Assembly (NCBI GenBank): GCA_030581615.1
Contig: JAKTTT010000008.1
Location: 124,001-188,000, forward strand
From: Alloascoidea africana
Taxonomy: Eukaryota; Ascomycota; Alloascoideomycetes; Alloascoideales; Alloascoideaceae
DNA: 64,000 nucleotides
Reading direction: 5' to 3'
Part shown: positions 10,723 to 22,100 of the stretch, piece after piece
Layout of the letters: each line of letters opens with the position of its first letter
How positions within the stretch are numbered: the first letter of the stretch is position 1
Made by a program: the position numbers and the translations under genes
Notes under the pieces: generated by a model
Told to the model about the DNA's origin: nothing
The model's database searches: none
Seen by the model: only the letters and a program-made list of their open reading frames with translations

Positions 10723-12476
10723 GAAACTCTGGAACATTTAGTAACCGGCAGCAAGACGAGTGCTATGAGCTGGTTAGCAATTATTCAACATCCACGTTAT
10801 CGAGTAGGAAGAGTGAAGGAAGCATAGAGTACACGCTGGACTACAATGATCGAGAGGCCTTATTCAATGGTCTAGGAGAAATAGAAGAGACCTCAAGCAT
10901 TTCCAGCTCCCACTCCCATTTTCGGGATAATGCCAGGTTGAAACGGCATCTAAAACCTCGACATGTTGCGCTCATGGCTCTTGGGGGATCTATTGGAACA
11001 GGCCTTCTACTGGGATCCGGGGAATCCTTCAGAAATGCTGGACCTTGCGGTATGGTGCTGGCATACTGCACCATGGCGTTGATAGCATTTTCGGTCATCA
11101 CCTCTCTAGCTGAGATGGTGGGGTATTTACCTGTTGAGGGCAACTTTATCGAATACGCTAATAGATTTGTGGACGAGAGTGTAGGATTCGCAATGGGATG
11201 GGCATACGCCCTGTCCTTTGCGATAACGCTACCCACGGAACTCACTGCAATTGTACTGGTAATTCGGTATTGGGATAGCGAAGCGGTTGTACCGGCTTGG
11301 GTATGGATAGTGGTTTTTTCAACCATTTTGCTCCTCATCAACATCGTGGATGTTGGTGTTTACGGGGAAATCGAGTTTTGGCTTTGTAGCATCAAGTTTA
11401 TTGCCCTGATATGTGTGATGACTCTATGTCTATTGGCAACATTGGGCGTGAATAGCGAGTCAAAGCCTATTGGATTTCGATACTGGTCTGACCCTGGACC
11501 TTTTAACTACTTTATGTCCAATAAGGAGATTGGGAAGTTCCTTGGTTATTGGTCGACAATGGTAATCGCGGGATTTGGCTTTCAAGGAGTGGAATTAGTG
11601 GCTATCACCACATCAGAGGTTCCTAATGCTTCTAAACTATTACCCAGGGTTTTGAACAAAGTCTTTTACAGGTTGGTGTTTTTCAACATTGGTTCCTTAT
11701 TCCTTTTAACTCTGGTAATACCTTCAAACGATTCTCACCTATTGCATTCAATACACGAAGGATCCAATGATGCAACTCAAAGCCCTTTTGTCATTGCACT
11801 CTACGCCATGTTTTCAGGGCCCCTTTTACCTTCAATTTTCAATGCTGTTCTCCTTATATCCGCCCTTAGCGCTGCAAACACACAAATCTATATTCCAACC
11901 AGGTCTTTTTATGCGCTCACTCTGAGGAACATGGCACCAAAGATTCTAGGCTGGACATCGCAACGTGGAATTCCCTATTACTCTGTTCTTTTCACGGCTT
12001 CATTTGGATTGCTTTCCCTCTTAACTGCATACCACACCGCCGAACAAGTATTCAACTGGCTAGTGAATGTAACAACCCTTTTTGGATTTTTGTCATGGGC
12101 AGTTTTCCTCTACACATACATCCAGTTTCGCAAGGCATTGAAGTATAACAAGATTAAAAGGGATTCACTGGGGTATCGAGCACCTTTCCAACCTTATCTT
12201 TCTTGGTTTTCATTGGTTTTTCTTCTGGTAATCATTTTGACTCAAGGGTTCCCGGCCTTTATGCCCTGGAATTTTACGCAATTTATAGTGTCATACAGCT
12301 CTTTATTTTTTTTCATTGCGTTGGGTGTCGCATGGAAATTGCTCAAAAAAACTAAAACCATAAAAGTCTGTGATATGGATATTTTCACGGGAAGATTAGA
12401 AGCCATAGAAGAAGAGGCGGAAGAAGAAACGGAAATGCCAACATTTTGGACAAGGTTTTGGGATGCTATTATATAA
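10719..12476 (+). CDS. Amino acid permease, yeast AAT family
   Basis: A 585-residue plasma-membrane amino acid/proton symporter of the APC superfamily, AAT branch. After about 85 cytosolic Ser/Glu-rich residues, TM1 begins with the family signature RHVALMALGGSIGTGLLLGSG. About twelve membrane segments follow, including the AEMVGYLPVEGNF and YGEIEFWLCSIK family landmarks. The C-terminal loop FRKALKYNKIKRDSLGYRAPF is typical of broad-range fungal permeases; some features recall Dip5, but I cannot fix the substrate. The open frame extends two codons upstream with a GTG; I start at the first ATG. The tail is acidic (EEEAEEETEM), a possible ubiquitin-ligase adaptor region. The other permease in this window, GAP1, is only distantly similar. 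Confidence 0.88.
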   Translation: MRNSGTFSNRQQDECYELVSNYSTSTLSSRKSEGSIEYTLDYNDREALFNGLGEIEETSSISSSHSHFRDNARLKRHLKPRHVALMALGGSIGTGLLLGSGESFRNAGPCGMVLAYCTMALIAFSVITSLAEMVGYLPVEGNFIEYANRFVDESVGFAMGWAYALSFAITLPTELTAIVLVIRYWDSEAVVPAWVWIVVFSTILLLINIVDVGVYGEIEFWLCSIKFIALICVMTLCLLATLGVNSESKPIGFRYWSDPGPFNYFMSNKEIGKFLGYWSTMVIAGFGFQGVELVAITTSEVPNASKLLPRVLNKVFYRLVFFNIGSLFLLTLVIPSNDSHLLHSIHEGSNDATQSPFVIALYAMFSGPLLPSIFNAVLLISALSAANTQIYIPTRSFYALTLRNMAPKILGWTSQRGIPYYSVLFTASFGLLSLLTAYHTAEQVFNWLVNVTTLFGFLSWAVFLYTYIQFRKALKYNKIKRDSLGYRAPFQPYLSWFSLVFLLVIILTQGFPAFMPWNFTQFIVSYSSLFFFIALGVAWKLLKKTKTIKVCDMDIFTGRLEAIEEEAEEETEMPTFWTRFWDAII

Positions 12477-13129
12477 TGATTAATTATGCTCCTTTGGTGG
12501 CCATTTGATTTGCAGTTCATGTAATTTTGTATTTAGAAGGTAAACAGGGTTTAGGGTTTGTAGTTTAGTTGACTTCTTTCATTGGGCTACATCTTTTGGA
12601 TTTATGCCTTAACTTTCCTAACTTGTCGTTTTTAGGCAATTGCTTACTCCTAGAGACTCAATCCTGAACCGTCTCTACATCCCCACGATAATGTTTAATA
12701 GCCAGGAAACGTTCAGCACCAACCTTTTGTTCTTTTAATCAAGCTTGGCTTCAAGGGCAAAGGGTGAAGATCTTTGAGAGTTGAGGATCGAAGAGTAGTG
12801 ATCAAGAAGGAAAAAGTGGGTGAAAACAAGCTCTATATATACTTTTACGTATAATTATCCTCTTTGGGGGTTAGACTAGGGCTTGGTTCCACCAGCTATG
12901 CCTCTTCTTCGGAAAGAAAACAACAAACTATTATTTTATCTCCTTCACTGTTCTCTCAATCAATGTAACAAGCTCAATTCTACTTTCTAAAACATCGACT
13001 TGTTGTATTAACCGAGAAAACAAAATAACCATTAGGTCACACTTCTTCTTCGCCGAAGATCATATTAAAAGAATCACGTGTTTGAAACTAATGCATTTTT
13101 AAAACACCAAATTTTTAAAATCAAAAATT
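12477..13129. other. Permease-tRNA-Ile spacer
   Basis: AT-rich spacer. A TATATATA run lies near 12834-12841 but no open frame follows it. No gene recognised. Confidence 0.5.
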
Positions 13130-13203
13130 GGTCTCTTGGCCCAGTTGGTTAAGGCACCGTGCTAATAACGCGGGGATCAGCGGTTCGATCCCGCTAGAGA
13201 CCA
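13130..13203 (+). tRNA. tRNA-Ile (AAT)
   Basis: Standard 74-nt cloverleaf without an intron. The acceptor GGTCTCT pairs with AGAGACC with discriminator A. The D arm is GGCCCAGTTGGTTAAGGC, the anticodon stem CCGTG/CGCGG with loop CTAATAA (anticodon AAT), and the T arm AGCGG-TTCGATC-CCGCT. A seven-T run begins within ten bases of the 3' end and should stop Pol III. The 3' CCA is not encoded beyond a chance match. Confidence 0.97.
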
Positions 13204-15633
13204 GGCTTTCTTTTTTTGCATCTATGAGCAACCCAGAGACATTTGGAATGATCCTTTTTTATTGAGGATGCCTTTACTGCGGGTATTTTACTGATTTTTA
13301 GTAGTGAATGATCTATAGGTCAGTGTGTTGAAACGGAAATTCAGTTTAAACTGAACAAGTAGATAATGAACGAAACGTATTTTCTTATTGCAATAGCAAG
13401 ATCACAAACAACCCCTACTAAGCTTTTATTTCCTACATTTGTTTTATGAATGATTTTTTGCTTAATTATCGATCCTGTCACTTTTTGCGATTTTTGACAG
13501 TTTGAACCAAATCGACTGGATTAGTGAATCCAGAAAACTGAAAAAGCTTCATCCCGTCCTACTTTATCACGGAGGACATTCCTCGCTAGAATTTCTAGTA
13601 TTCCTAAAACCTAGTATCGAACCAAACTTACAAATTGATAAATTGATTTTCTACTTGATCATACCGAAGCAATTACTTTAGGCTTGATGCTTCCGTTTGA
13701 AATTGTTCCCATAATAATACAACTAGCATGCTTTTGGGGGGAAGATAGCATATGGGTCAACTTCCAAATCTCTTTTCAAAGTTGGACTTTTATCATCTGC
13801 AGCGAGTTCTTTTTACACTTTGAGGAATCGACTTCCATGAATTTTTTTCGTCTTGCTTCAAACAGCATATAGTTTTAACAAGTTTTCCCGGGCGAAGTAG
13901 CTATGAGATGAAATACTAGCATTGACTCATAGAGACCAGCCGAGTTATTTAGGTCCAAAGAGCATCTTTTATATACCTACAAAGGATGCCAATATTGTTG
14001 CAAAGAGGAATCCTTAAAATTGATTTACTAGTGTGGATTTTCTTTTCAACAATAGAGTTGATTATCGTTTTACTTTTTAAGCATGGTTGTGCCTACATGA
14101 GGTACAGTTTAACCATAAAACTCAATGATGTCAGATTAATAAACTACTAAAGCAGTTTGTTCCTATCGTCGTTCATATCAAAATAATAGAGAAAGACCAG
14201 AGCTAGTAACATATTTTGAGATTATCCCACTAAAGTCCTTGTTTATCTGTAGCCTTATATTCAAGTCAAAGAACTTTCTGAAAGAGACCACGTCTGGTAA
14301 TGCTTTTTGAAAATTTCAATACCAATTGCCATATTACTCCTTCTGTTCAATTCCCCTAACTTTCAAAACCGTGGTCAACAAACCAATCATTTGATGGTTT
14401 ATTATGCACGATAACGTGTCCGACAACATTCCATTAATTCATTGTGGAGAGGGGTGGAGAGTTTGAGTACACAGGCTATCACAGGCTTTTGTGTTTTTTA
14501 GGCAATCACTTTATTGACAGAAAGTCTATGAAGATGATGTGATTATGCATCCAAAATTCCGTTTCCTGATTTTCCATGGAAAATCATAGACATGTCTCAA
14601 AAGCCTCAATACTAATCGATATGGATAAATTTGTCTGGAAGCAGTAGCAATATTTTTCTCTCTCGTTTTGTGAATTTCCAAAATGTTAGACCTGTTACGC
14701 ATTCAATGTTTTATTAATTTTCAGTAAGCTCATTCTATTTCACGTTTTCTGTCAAGAATATATAAGCATGGTGAATAAAATTCACTCAACGCGAGAACCT
14801 TTTAAAGCCTCAAGTTTGGTGCATAATCGCACTGTGATGGTCTTCACGATAAGGCAGAGAGACAGAAGCCGGGTCAAAGTTCATAATCATTAAACACAGG
14901 GTAGAGCGTACTGTGTAGTCAAAACTTCAGGCGTTAGGTCAGCGAATTTCTCTTCGGTGATTGTTGTTAATCCACATCTTAAAGTGCCATCAGAACAATG
15001 TACACATGCAGATACGAATAATTAAGCATTGTGTTAAGGTAAGTTCACGAAGCCAACACTTCTAGCAAATCTAATTTTTAGTACATTATAGACTGCCAAG
15101 ACTGCCATTGTTTGAAGATCGGACAGTCCATGAATACATACTTCTGGACCTATAGAGTAGAATAGACTCTAAGGCAGCACATATCTTTAGCCGCCACGTT
15201 CCGACGGAAATACAATTGACCTGGAAATACCAGAGGATAGGAGAAGTGTCTCAGAGCCTATTTCCGGTATCGACACCGTCAAAATTACTATCAGCGCAAA
15301 GTCACTGTATCAAGAAGCATAATCCATCCGCATACTTGACTTAGATTAACAGCTCGCATTAAGACCCTCGGAAAAATACTGTCATGTTCATGGTGGGCAT
15401 TGTATAACTAAGCAAGAACACATATTTTATTGTATTTCTGCTCTTCGTTTTCTCTTCTTTTCTTCTCTTCAATTTTTGGACTGTTGTACAACTCTTCGAG
15501 ACGAAAATCGAAACTCTCCTAAGCTTTTGAATCCTTCTTATTCACTCCTTTACACTTATTAGAAACCGACCAAGAAGAAGGATAATAAAGCAGCAACTTC
15601 CAACTAAAAGCGACAGAACCAGAGGAATACAAA
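13204..15633. other. Gene-free stretch upstream of GAP1
   Basis: About 2.4 kb without a credible gene. A GATAAG site at 14848-14853 could serve nitrogen-responsive GATA factors, which control GAP1 in other yeasts, but one site 780 bp away is weak evidence. A pyrimidine-rich stretch near 15440-15475 and an A-rich leader precede the GAP1 start. Confidence 0.5.
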
Positions 15634-17370
15634 ATGAGCGATATTGATAAAAGGGACATCGAGTCACTCCCTCGTGACTCTGAATCTTATGAAGGTGAAA
15701 TGAGGGAAAACAAGACCGTTGGAAAATGGCAAGCTTTCAAGGACTCTTTCAAACCTTACGAATACCCCCCTATTGAAAACCAAGACAACCTGACGAATGT
15801 TGAAATTGCAGCTTTGAAAACTGCGCAATCTCCACTCTCTCGACAATTGAAGAACAGACATTTGCAAATGATTGCAATTGGTGGTGCCATTGGTACTGGA
15901 CTTTTCATCGGATCTGGAGGAGCATTGAGAAATGGTGGCCCCGCTGGTGTTTTGATTGCTTGGATTCTCACTGGTTTAATGATTTACTGTATGGTTCATA
16001 GTTTGGGTGAACTATCTGTTACTTTCCCCGTTTCTGGTGCTTTCTCAACCTACTCGACGAGATTTATCTCCCCAATGTGGGGGTTCGCCATGGGTTGGAA
16101 CTATGCAATGCAATGGCTTATTGTCTTTCCCTTGGAGTTAATCGCAGCATCAATTGCAATCAGATTTTGGAACGAGGATGTAAACCCAGCTGCATGGGTG
16201 GCCATTTTTTACGTGTTTATTATCTCCATTAACTTCTTTGGTGTAAAGGGATACGGAGAAGCTGAATTTGTCTTTTCGACAATCAAAGTCATTGCAGTGG
16301 TTGGTTTCATTATCCTCAGTGTTATTCTCGTCTGTGGTGGAGGTCCAAAAGGAGGATACATTGGAGGAAGGTACTGGAGTGAGCCAGGCGCCTTTTCCAA
16401 TGGCTTTAAGGGAGTTTGTGTTGTTTTCGTTGCCGCTGCCTTTTCGTTTGGAGGAACTGAGTTGATTGGTCTGGCGGCGGCAGAGACTGCTAACCCAAGA
16501 AAGTCCCTTCCCAAGGCCACCAAACAAGTTTTCTGGAGAATAACATTGTTTTACATTGTTTCTTTGACTCTGGTAGGACTTCTTGTTCCATATGATGCCA
16601 AAGAGCTCCAAGGTGGTGGCTCAGATGCCAAAGCCAGTCCTTTTGTCATTGGGATCAAACGAGCAGGCATCAATGTTCTTCCCGACATCATGAATTCGGT
16701 TATTATCATTTCCGTCCTGTCTGTTGGCAACTCCTCCATCTACGGGGCATCTAGAACGCTGTCAGCTCTTTCCGAACAGGGATTCGCACCACAATTGCTT
16801 GGCTATATTGATAGAAAAGGTCGACCTCTTGTGGGGATTCTTATCACTTGCGTCATTGGTCTTCTCTGTTTTATTGTGGCCGACAGGGAAAAGCAAGGCT
16901 TGGCCTTTACTTGGTTGCTTGCAATTTCAGGTTTGTCCTCCATTTTTACCTGGGGATCCATTTGCCTTTGCCATATTCGCTTCAGATATGCTCTTCACGT
17001 CCAAGGAAGGGGAACTGACGAGCTTGCGTTTACTTCACAGCCAGGAATTTATGGATCTTATTTTGGTCTTATTCTCAACGGTCTAATTCTGATCGCTCAA
17101 TTTTGGATTGCTCTGTATCCTATCAAGGGGAAGCCAGACGCAGAGGCCTTTTTCCAAGTGTACCTTGCGTTGCCTGTCATTCTTGGGATGTGTGCTGTGT
17201 ATTGTATCTGGAAAAGAACTTTCCTTCTGTATATTAAAGCTAAGGACATTGACCTCGATACTGGTAGAAGGGATGTTGACTTGGAAGTGGTGAGACTGGA
17301 GATGTCTGAAGAGAAAGCCTACATTGCTTCAAAGCCCTTTTATTATAGAGCTTATCGCTTTTGGTGTTGA
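15634..17370 (+). CDS. GAP1: General amino acid permease Gap1
   Basis: A 578-residue AAT-family permease that imports most L-amino acids at the plasma membrane. The cytosolic N-terminal tail holds DSFKPYEYP and lysines usable for ubiquitin-driven endocytosis. TM1 opens with RHLQMIAIGGAIGTGLFIGSG near residue 72. Twelve hydrophobic segments follow, with the SFGGTELIGLAAAE stretch of the substrate path. The protein ends FYYRAYRFWC, the aromatic palmitoylated-cysteine tail (FWC) typical of Gap1-class permeases. Length and both ends agree with S. cerevisiae Gap1 (602 residues). The ATG at 15634 follows an A-rich leader. Nitrogen-catabolite control is expected from the family; only one GATAAG is seen far upstream. 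Confidence 0.93.
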   Translation: MSDIDKRDIESLPRDSESYEGEMRENKTVGKWQAFKDSFKPYEYPPIENQDNLTNVEIAALKTAQSPLSRQLKNRHLQMIAIGGAIGTGLFIGSGGALRNGGPAGVLIAWILTGLMIYCMVHSLGELSVTFPVSGAFSTYSTRFISPMWGFAMGWNYAMQWLIVFPLELIAASIAIRFWNEDVNPAAWVAIFYVFIISINFFGVKGYGEAEFVFSTIKVIAVVGFIILSVILVCGGGPKGGYIGGRYWSEPGAFSNGFKGVCVVFVAAAFSFGGTELIGLAAAETANPRKSLPKATKQVFWRITLFYIVSLTLVGLLVPYDAKELQGGGSDAKASPFVIGIKRAGINVLPDIMNSVIIISVLSVGNSSIYGASRTLSALSEQGFAPQLLGYIDRKGRPLVGILITCVIGLLCFIVADREKQGLAFTWLLAISGLSSIFTWGSICLCHIRFRYALHVQGRGTDELAFTSQPGIYGSYFGLILNGLILIAQFWIALYPIKGKPDAEAFFQVYLALPVILGMCAVYCIWKRTFLLYIKAKDIDLDTGRRDVDLEVVRLEMSEEKAYIASKPFYYRAYRFWC

Positions 17371-17810
17371 GTTTAAGAAGCGACATGTTTCTACTCTATT
17401 AATATCCTGGACAAACCCTTAATCTCCCCAATCCAAAACATGATATATATGTCCTTTTGGATAAGACCAAAATGTCGTTAATCAAACCGAAGGTAGCATC
17501 ACAAACTAAATTATTGATACATGAACTTCCATGTTGTGCTAGCAAGTATTCATATATGCTGATTTTAACTAGATTGCTAGCGGAAAAACGGAAAATCTAA
17601 AGTTGGTCTTGTTTTTGTCTTTTTTTTATATTTTTCTTTCTCTTTGGTCTGTTTTGCTTGTTGTTCATGATTATACTGTAAACTTAGCAAATGGAAAGAC
17701 AAAAAGGAAATCTCAAGTTTTGCCTTTTGATACTCATATGACAAACCCTTTATCAACAGTTTAGATTCATGTAGAAAAACAAAAGTGAAGGAATAAACGA
17801 AAATGAATTG
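17371..17810. other. Convergent spacer GAP1-unknown gene
   Basis: AT-rich 3' regions of two convergent genes with T-rich runs near 17615-17650. Nothing else seen. Confidence 0.6.
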
Positions 17811-18542
17811 TCAATTTTTATCATCATCACTGTTATTGCTGTGTTGATTGTAGTCATCGAGTGGGATCCTAGCATGGGTTGGATAATATCCATACGCATA
17901 TTTTTGCCCACTCGAAAAGCTCTTTTTTCCCCCATATTTCTGGTCCCAACATTTTCCATCTATTTTTGCATCTTTCAACCTCTTTCCATCAGCTTTACAT
18001 CCATAAGAAACATACGAGCCTGCACTTGATGGTCTTACCGATTGATCTTTGTAAAGATCAGGGTTAACTTTAATAGGGAGACAGGAGAATTTGAATTGAG
18101 GTTTTGAAGGGGAGGATGTGATTGAATCCGAATTATCAATTTCAAGCTTTGTCTTTTCTGGTTCATCCTCTGGTTTTGGCTCAGTTTTTGACTCTAGTTT
18201 AAATTTGAATTTCGACTTTGGTTTAGATTGTTCGATGGAAAAAGACGCAGAAACGGAAGAGGCATCCGAGGACAATGATGAAGAGGATGAATGAGAGCGC
18301 AAAGTTGATCCTGATAATGTACCCTCACTTGTCTCACTTCCAGACCTTTTAAACTTTCCACTTTTTTCAAACTGTTCATGTTTGGCGATACTGCTTTTCA
18401 AATTGTCCAATCTGGATGTTATGCTTTTAAGATCATCATCATCATCATTAGTCCCACATACATCTTCTTTCGAACGATTGTCGATTTTTGCTACGGGTTC
18501 GGTTTGCTTTTTAGATCTCAAAAACCTGTCGAAAAAACCCAT
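17811..18542 (-). CDS. Low-complexity protein of unknown function
   Basis: A 243-residue protein that I do not recognise. It starts MGFFDRFLRSKK, a basic amphipathic N terminus with Gly2, so N-myristoylation is conceivable. It then has an acidic run (NDDDDDLKS), a Ser-rich block, and a Lys/Pro/Glu-rich block with repeated KPKSKFKFKL-like pieces. The C terminus is Tyr/Gly-rich (YGCKADGKRL, YAYGYYPTHARIPLDDY) and looks like the only ordered or conserved part. The frame is open for 56 more codons upstream, but that part looks non-coding and the MGFF start is better. It converges with GAP1. I call it a real gene because of its length and consistent frame, with no function assigned. Confidence 0.6.
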   Translation of the reverse strand: MGFFDRFLRSKKQTEPVAKIDNRSKEDVCGTNDDDDDLKSITSRLDNLKSSIAKHEQFEKSGKFKRSGSETSEGTLSGSTLRSHSSSSSLSSDASSVSASFSIEQSKPKSKFKFKLESKTEPKPEDEPEKTKLEIDNSDSITSSPSKPQFKFSCLPIKVNPDLYKDQSVRPSSAGSYVSYGCKADGKRLKDAKIDGKCWDQKYGGKKSFSSGQKYAYGYYPTHARIPLDDYNQHSNNSDDDKN

Positions 18543-19169
18543 AGTGTCAAAAATGAATATAACGCTGATGGAAGTGTCAATAGAAAGAGCTAACCCAGGG
18601 TTATTTGAGAGATTACCTTCGGTGGCTGGTGTGATGATAACAGGAGATGACCAATTTCTATACACGATACCGTACATCAAATAATCGGCTGTCTCAAGAA
18701 TCGTGACCAAGTTTGATCCACCAGAATCGCTACGCGGAGTTCTCGACCTCCACGGTAACGGGCCTTCGCCCCCAGATTTGTCAGGTCCAGTGATAAAGAA
18801 AAGATGAAAAATGACGATCGCTAATACTTAATTCTCCATGCTAATTGAATTATTTCCTACGGCCAACTTACAAAAAAATAATGCTTATCCCAACATATGA
18901 TAAAACTGATTTTTCTTCAGGTTCCCAAAATGTAATGTATAACAAAAGCTTATTGCATTTCTTTTGGCACTCTTGCCTATGAAATGTAGTAAAAACATGA
19001 ATGGATCAAAACAGAAAACGAGTATTAAAACGACTGAAATCCCAAAAGATAAAACTAGTACTCATTAAAATTCATAACAGTCCATAATAAAAAAGTCATA
19101 AAGTATAAATTATGCAAAAGAGAAAAAAACCTTCAAAACAATAAATTATAAAGAATTTCAAAATGTTTA
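18543..19169. other. Spacer between the unknown gene and RIM15 3' end
   Basis: AT-rich, holding the promoter of the unknown minus-strand gene and the RIM15 terminator region. A short GC-rich patch lies at 18725-18785. No other gene seen. Confidence 0.5.
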
Positions 19170-22100
19170 TCATAATTGAGTGATTGCCCTCTCCTTAGAA
19201 CAGAATCTTCTAAGCAATGCTTCAAGTTCAGTCCTGGAAACTGGACTTGAGTCTGTCATAGTGATGGAGGCTGAGAATAGATCTTTGCAATTTTCAGTCA
19301 CTGAGCTGTTCCGAATGGCAATGAAAGGAGTTAGGCTATTAAGATTAATCGTGTTTCTTGTTGTTTTTATTATGTTTTCGCTTGTAAAGCTCGAATGTTG
19401 AGAACCACTCATTCGTGTGTCCACCAGAATCAAATCATACTTGGTTTGTCCACAGGAATGCTGAATCGCCTCTGATCCGCTTCTCGCTAAAACAGTCTCA
19501 CAACCAAGCGATTGAAGGAGTTTCTGAAGTGAAAACCCAAGCCTACCTTTTCCACAACAGACCAAAACCAGATACCGAAGTTCAGATATTGGATCAAAGT
19601 TATCTTCAATATTAACAGAAATGCTTCTGTGATGAGCTCGAGAAATAGACTCTAGCGACTTTCCAAATCCTTTCGTTGAGGGTGTGCTTGGGGTGCTCCT
19701 TTCAAAAAAGCGGGTTTCTCTAAAAGATGAAAAATCTGAACACATTGAAGAAGTTCTCCGTCTGTTAAATCCAAAGGTTTCATCAGCTTCAATGGAATGC
19801 GACTTTAACTTGTCAATAATAGATTTGTTCGCTTTATCCAACTCACTCAGATTCCTAAAGCTAAATGACCCAAAATAGTCATCTTCTGGATGAGTCAAAG
19901 AGGTGCTACACTCAGAAGGTGACGCTGAAGTAGTAGTCGCCGTTGTATTTGCAGTAGACAAATCAGAAAGACTCATATTAAAATCAGAGTTGTTGAAGCG
20001 AATGTTTTCGTCCAGACTCATATTGTCCTCATTACAAAGATGAGGATCGAAAGTTGCTCCACGAAGGTCAAAATAGTCTGTGCATTCTTCATCTTCAGGA
20101 AGAGGAACAAAAGGCCCATCAAACTTGAGAAGACTAGTAAAGTCAACGTCCTTGAAAAACTCATGATTCTGAATGTCACTGGCGCCATTAACGCCTAGAC
20201 GTTGAGCAGGATCCAAGCATAGGAGCTTGTCAATCAAATCCACAGCACAATCAGAAACATCAATGGTTTCCGGCCAATCTATATTTCGAGAAAGAATATT
20301 CTCAAACACTGATTGTGGATCTGAAGCATGGAACGGAGGATACCCAAACAAAAACTCAAACAGTATGCAGCCAACCGACCACCAATCGCTGGTTTTACTT
20401 TCGTCCTCTCCTTTGATTGTTTCAGGAGCAAGATAGTCAGGAGTGCCAACAAAATTCTTAGTACTAGGGATTTCTGATTGAGACACAGACGTAACTTTTG
20501 AGCAAGCACTGTTGGCTTGAGACAAGGAAGTAGTCGAGCTTGAATCGCTTGAATTGGTGCTTGGCGTAGGATTGTGATTATCGTTACTTCCCAGTCTTCT
20601 TCTCTTGATGATTTCTTCCATAAAAGAATGACGAGATTTATCAGATGCCGTTGCGGAAGTTGACTTTTGCGCATTCCTCTCAATGTTGAAATAGCCAGGA
20701 GCAAAAGTAATCTTCTCTCCTGCACTATCAGTAACAAGCGTTTGCGAACGCATCTTTTTCTTTGTCCACTTAGGAGACCCTACATCAGGACCTGAACTGG
20801 AACCTACACTAGAACCAGAAGACAACAATGGCGACCCGGGACTCGCAGTTTGGCATTGACTAGGAGCAATCATCCTCTTTACAATCCCCATTCTTGATAA
20901 TCCAAAATCAGTCAGCTTTAAATGACCTCTTTTGTCAATTAATAAATTATCGGGCTTTAGGTCACGGTGAACGATGCCTCGCTCGTGAAGGTCACCTACG
21001 CCAGAGAGCACCTCCGAAATGAACCTCTTAGCCCATTCTTCGGACAATCCGCCCATGTTTTTCACAAGCGTCCCACAATCTCCACCGTTATGGTACTCCA
21101 TAACCAAAAACAAGTAGTCTTTTGACTGAAATGTGACATGTAATTTGGAAATAAACTCGCTGTCGTTCTCAGATTGCGACATCATGATGACCCTTTCTGC
21201 TTTCACATTTCGAACTTGGTTCTTTGTAATCATGTCAGATTTTTTCAAAGCCTTGAGAGCATAGTATTCACGAGTGGTTTTCTTCCTCACAAGGTAGACA
21301 GATCCATATGCGCCTTTGCTTATGGGCTTAATCAGCTCGTAATCCTTTGCACTGGGTTGTGAAGCTTTAGATTTGAAGCCTGTCCAGGATAACCTTGGAC
21401 TGGTTGAAGTCATAGTTGGAGATCCTGGGGACCCAAGCTCAAAATCTCCATCTTTTTTGGTCTTCAACAAGGGGGGATTTCTAGAGATGACGGAAAACGA
21501 TCTTTCACGTCTATGTAGCTTTGTATTAGACCCTGAGCTGACTTCTTTACCCAAGCTAGGAGGTGTTTGCACCTCCTTGCCCTTTGTAACTGGGAAAGGC
21601 TCAGGACAATCGTGTACTGGTGTCTGAGGTGATGGACACGAGTATATCAAGCTATATCTCCTCTTGGATTTGCTCTCATGCAACTGCAAACCAGGAGAAG
21701 ACGAGGGCGTTGATATTTTCAACGAATTCATAGTATTGACCAGCAGTTTGTCATTTCGTAATGGGCTTGGATTGTAACTACCACTTGAGCTCTTCTTAGA
21801 AAGTATGGGCGTTGAAAAAAGCGGTTTTCTCGGAATTTTTAAAGGCTGGGAAGACCTATAAGGCAATTCATGTTCCAGGTCCAAATCTCCATCTGAAAAG
21901 AAGGGGGAACAACTTTCCCGTTCCGCTTTCTCTATTGTATCCTCATCAGATGATATTATAGCAGAATCACTTTTATACAGTAGCTGCAGTTGCTTATTCG
22001 CAACTTTGTTCACTGTTGTCTGAATTGTTTCTGAGATTAGAGTATCAACCTTTGTTGTAAACTTATCAAACAATGTGAGGGTGTTACAATACCGGTTCCA

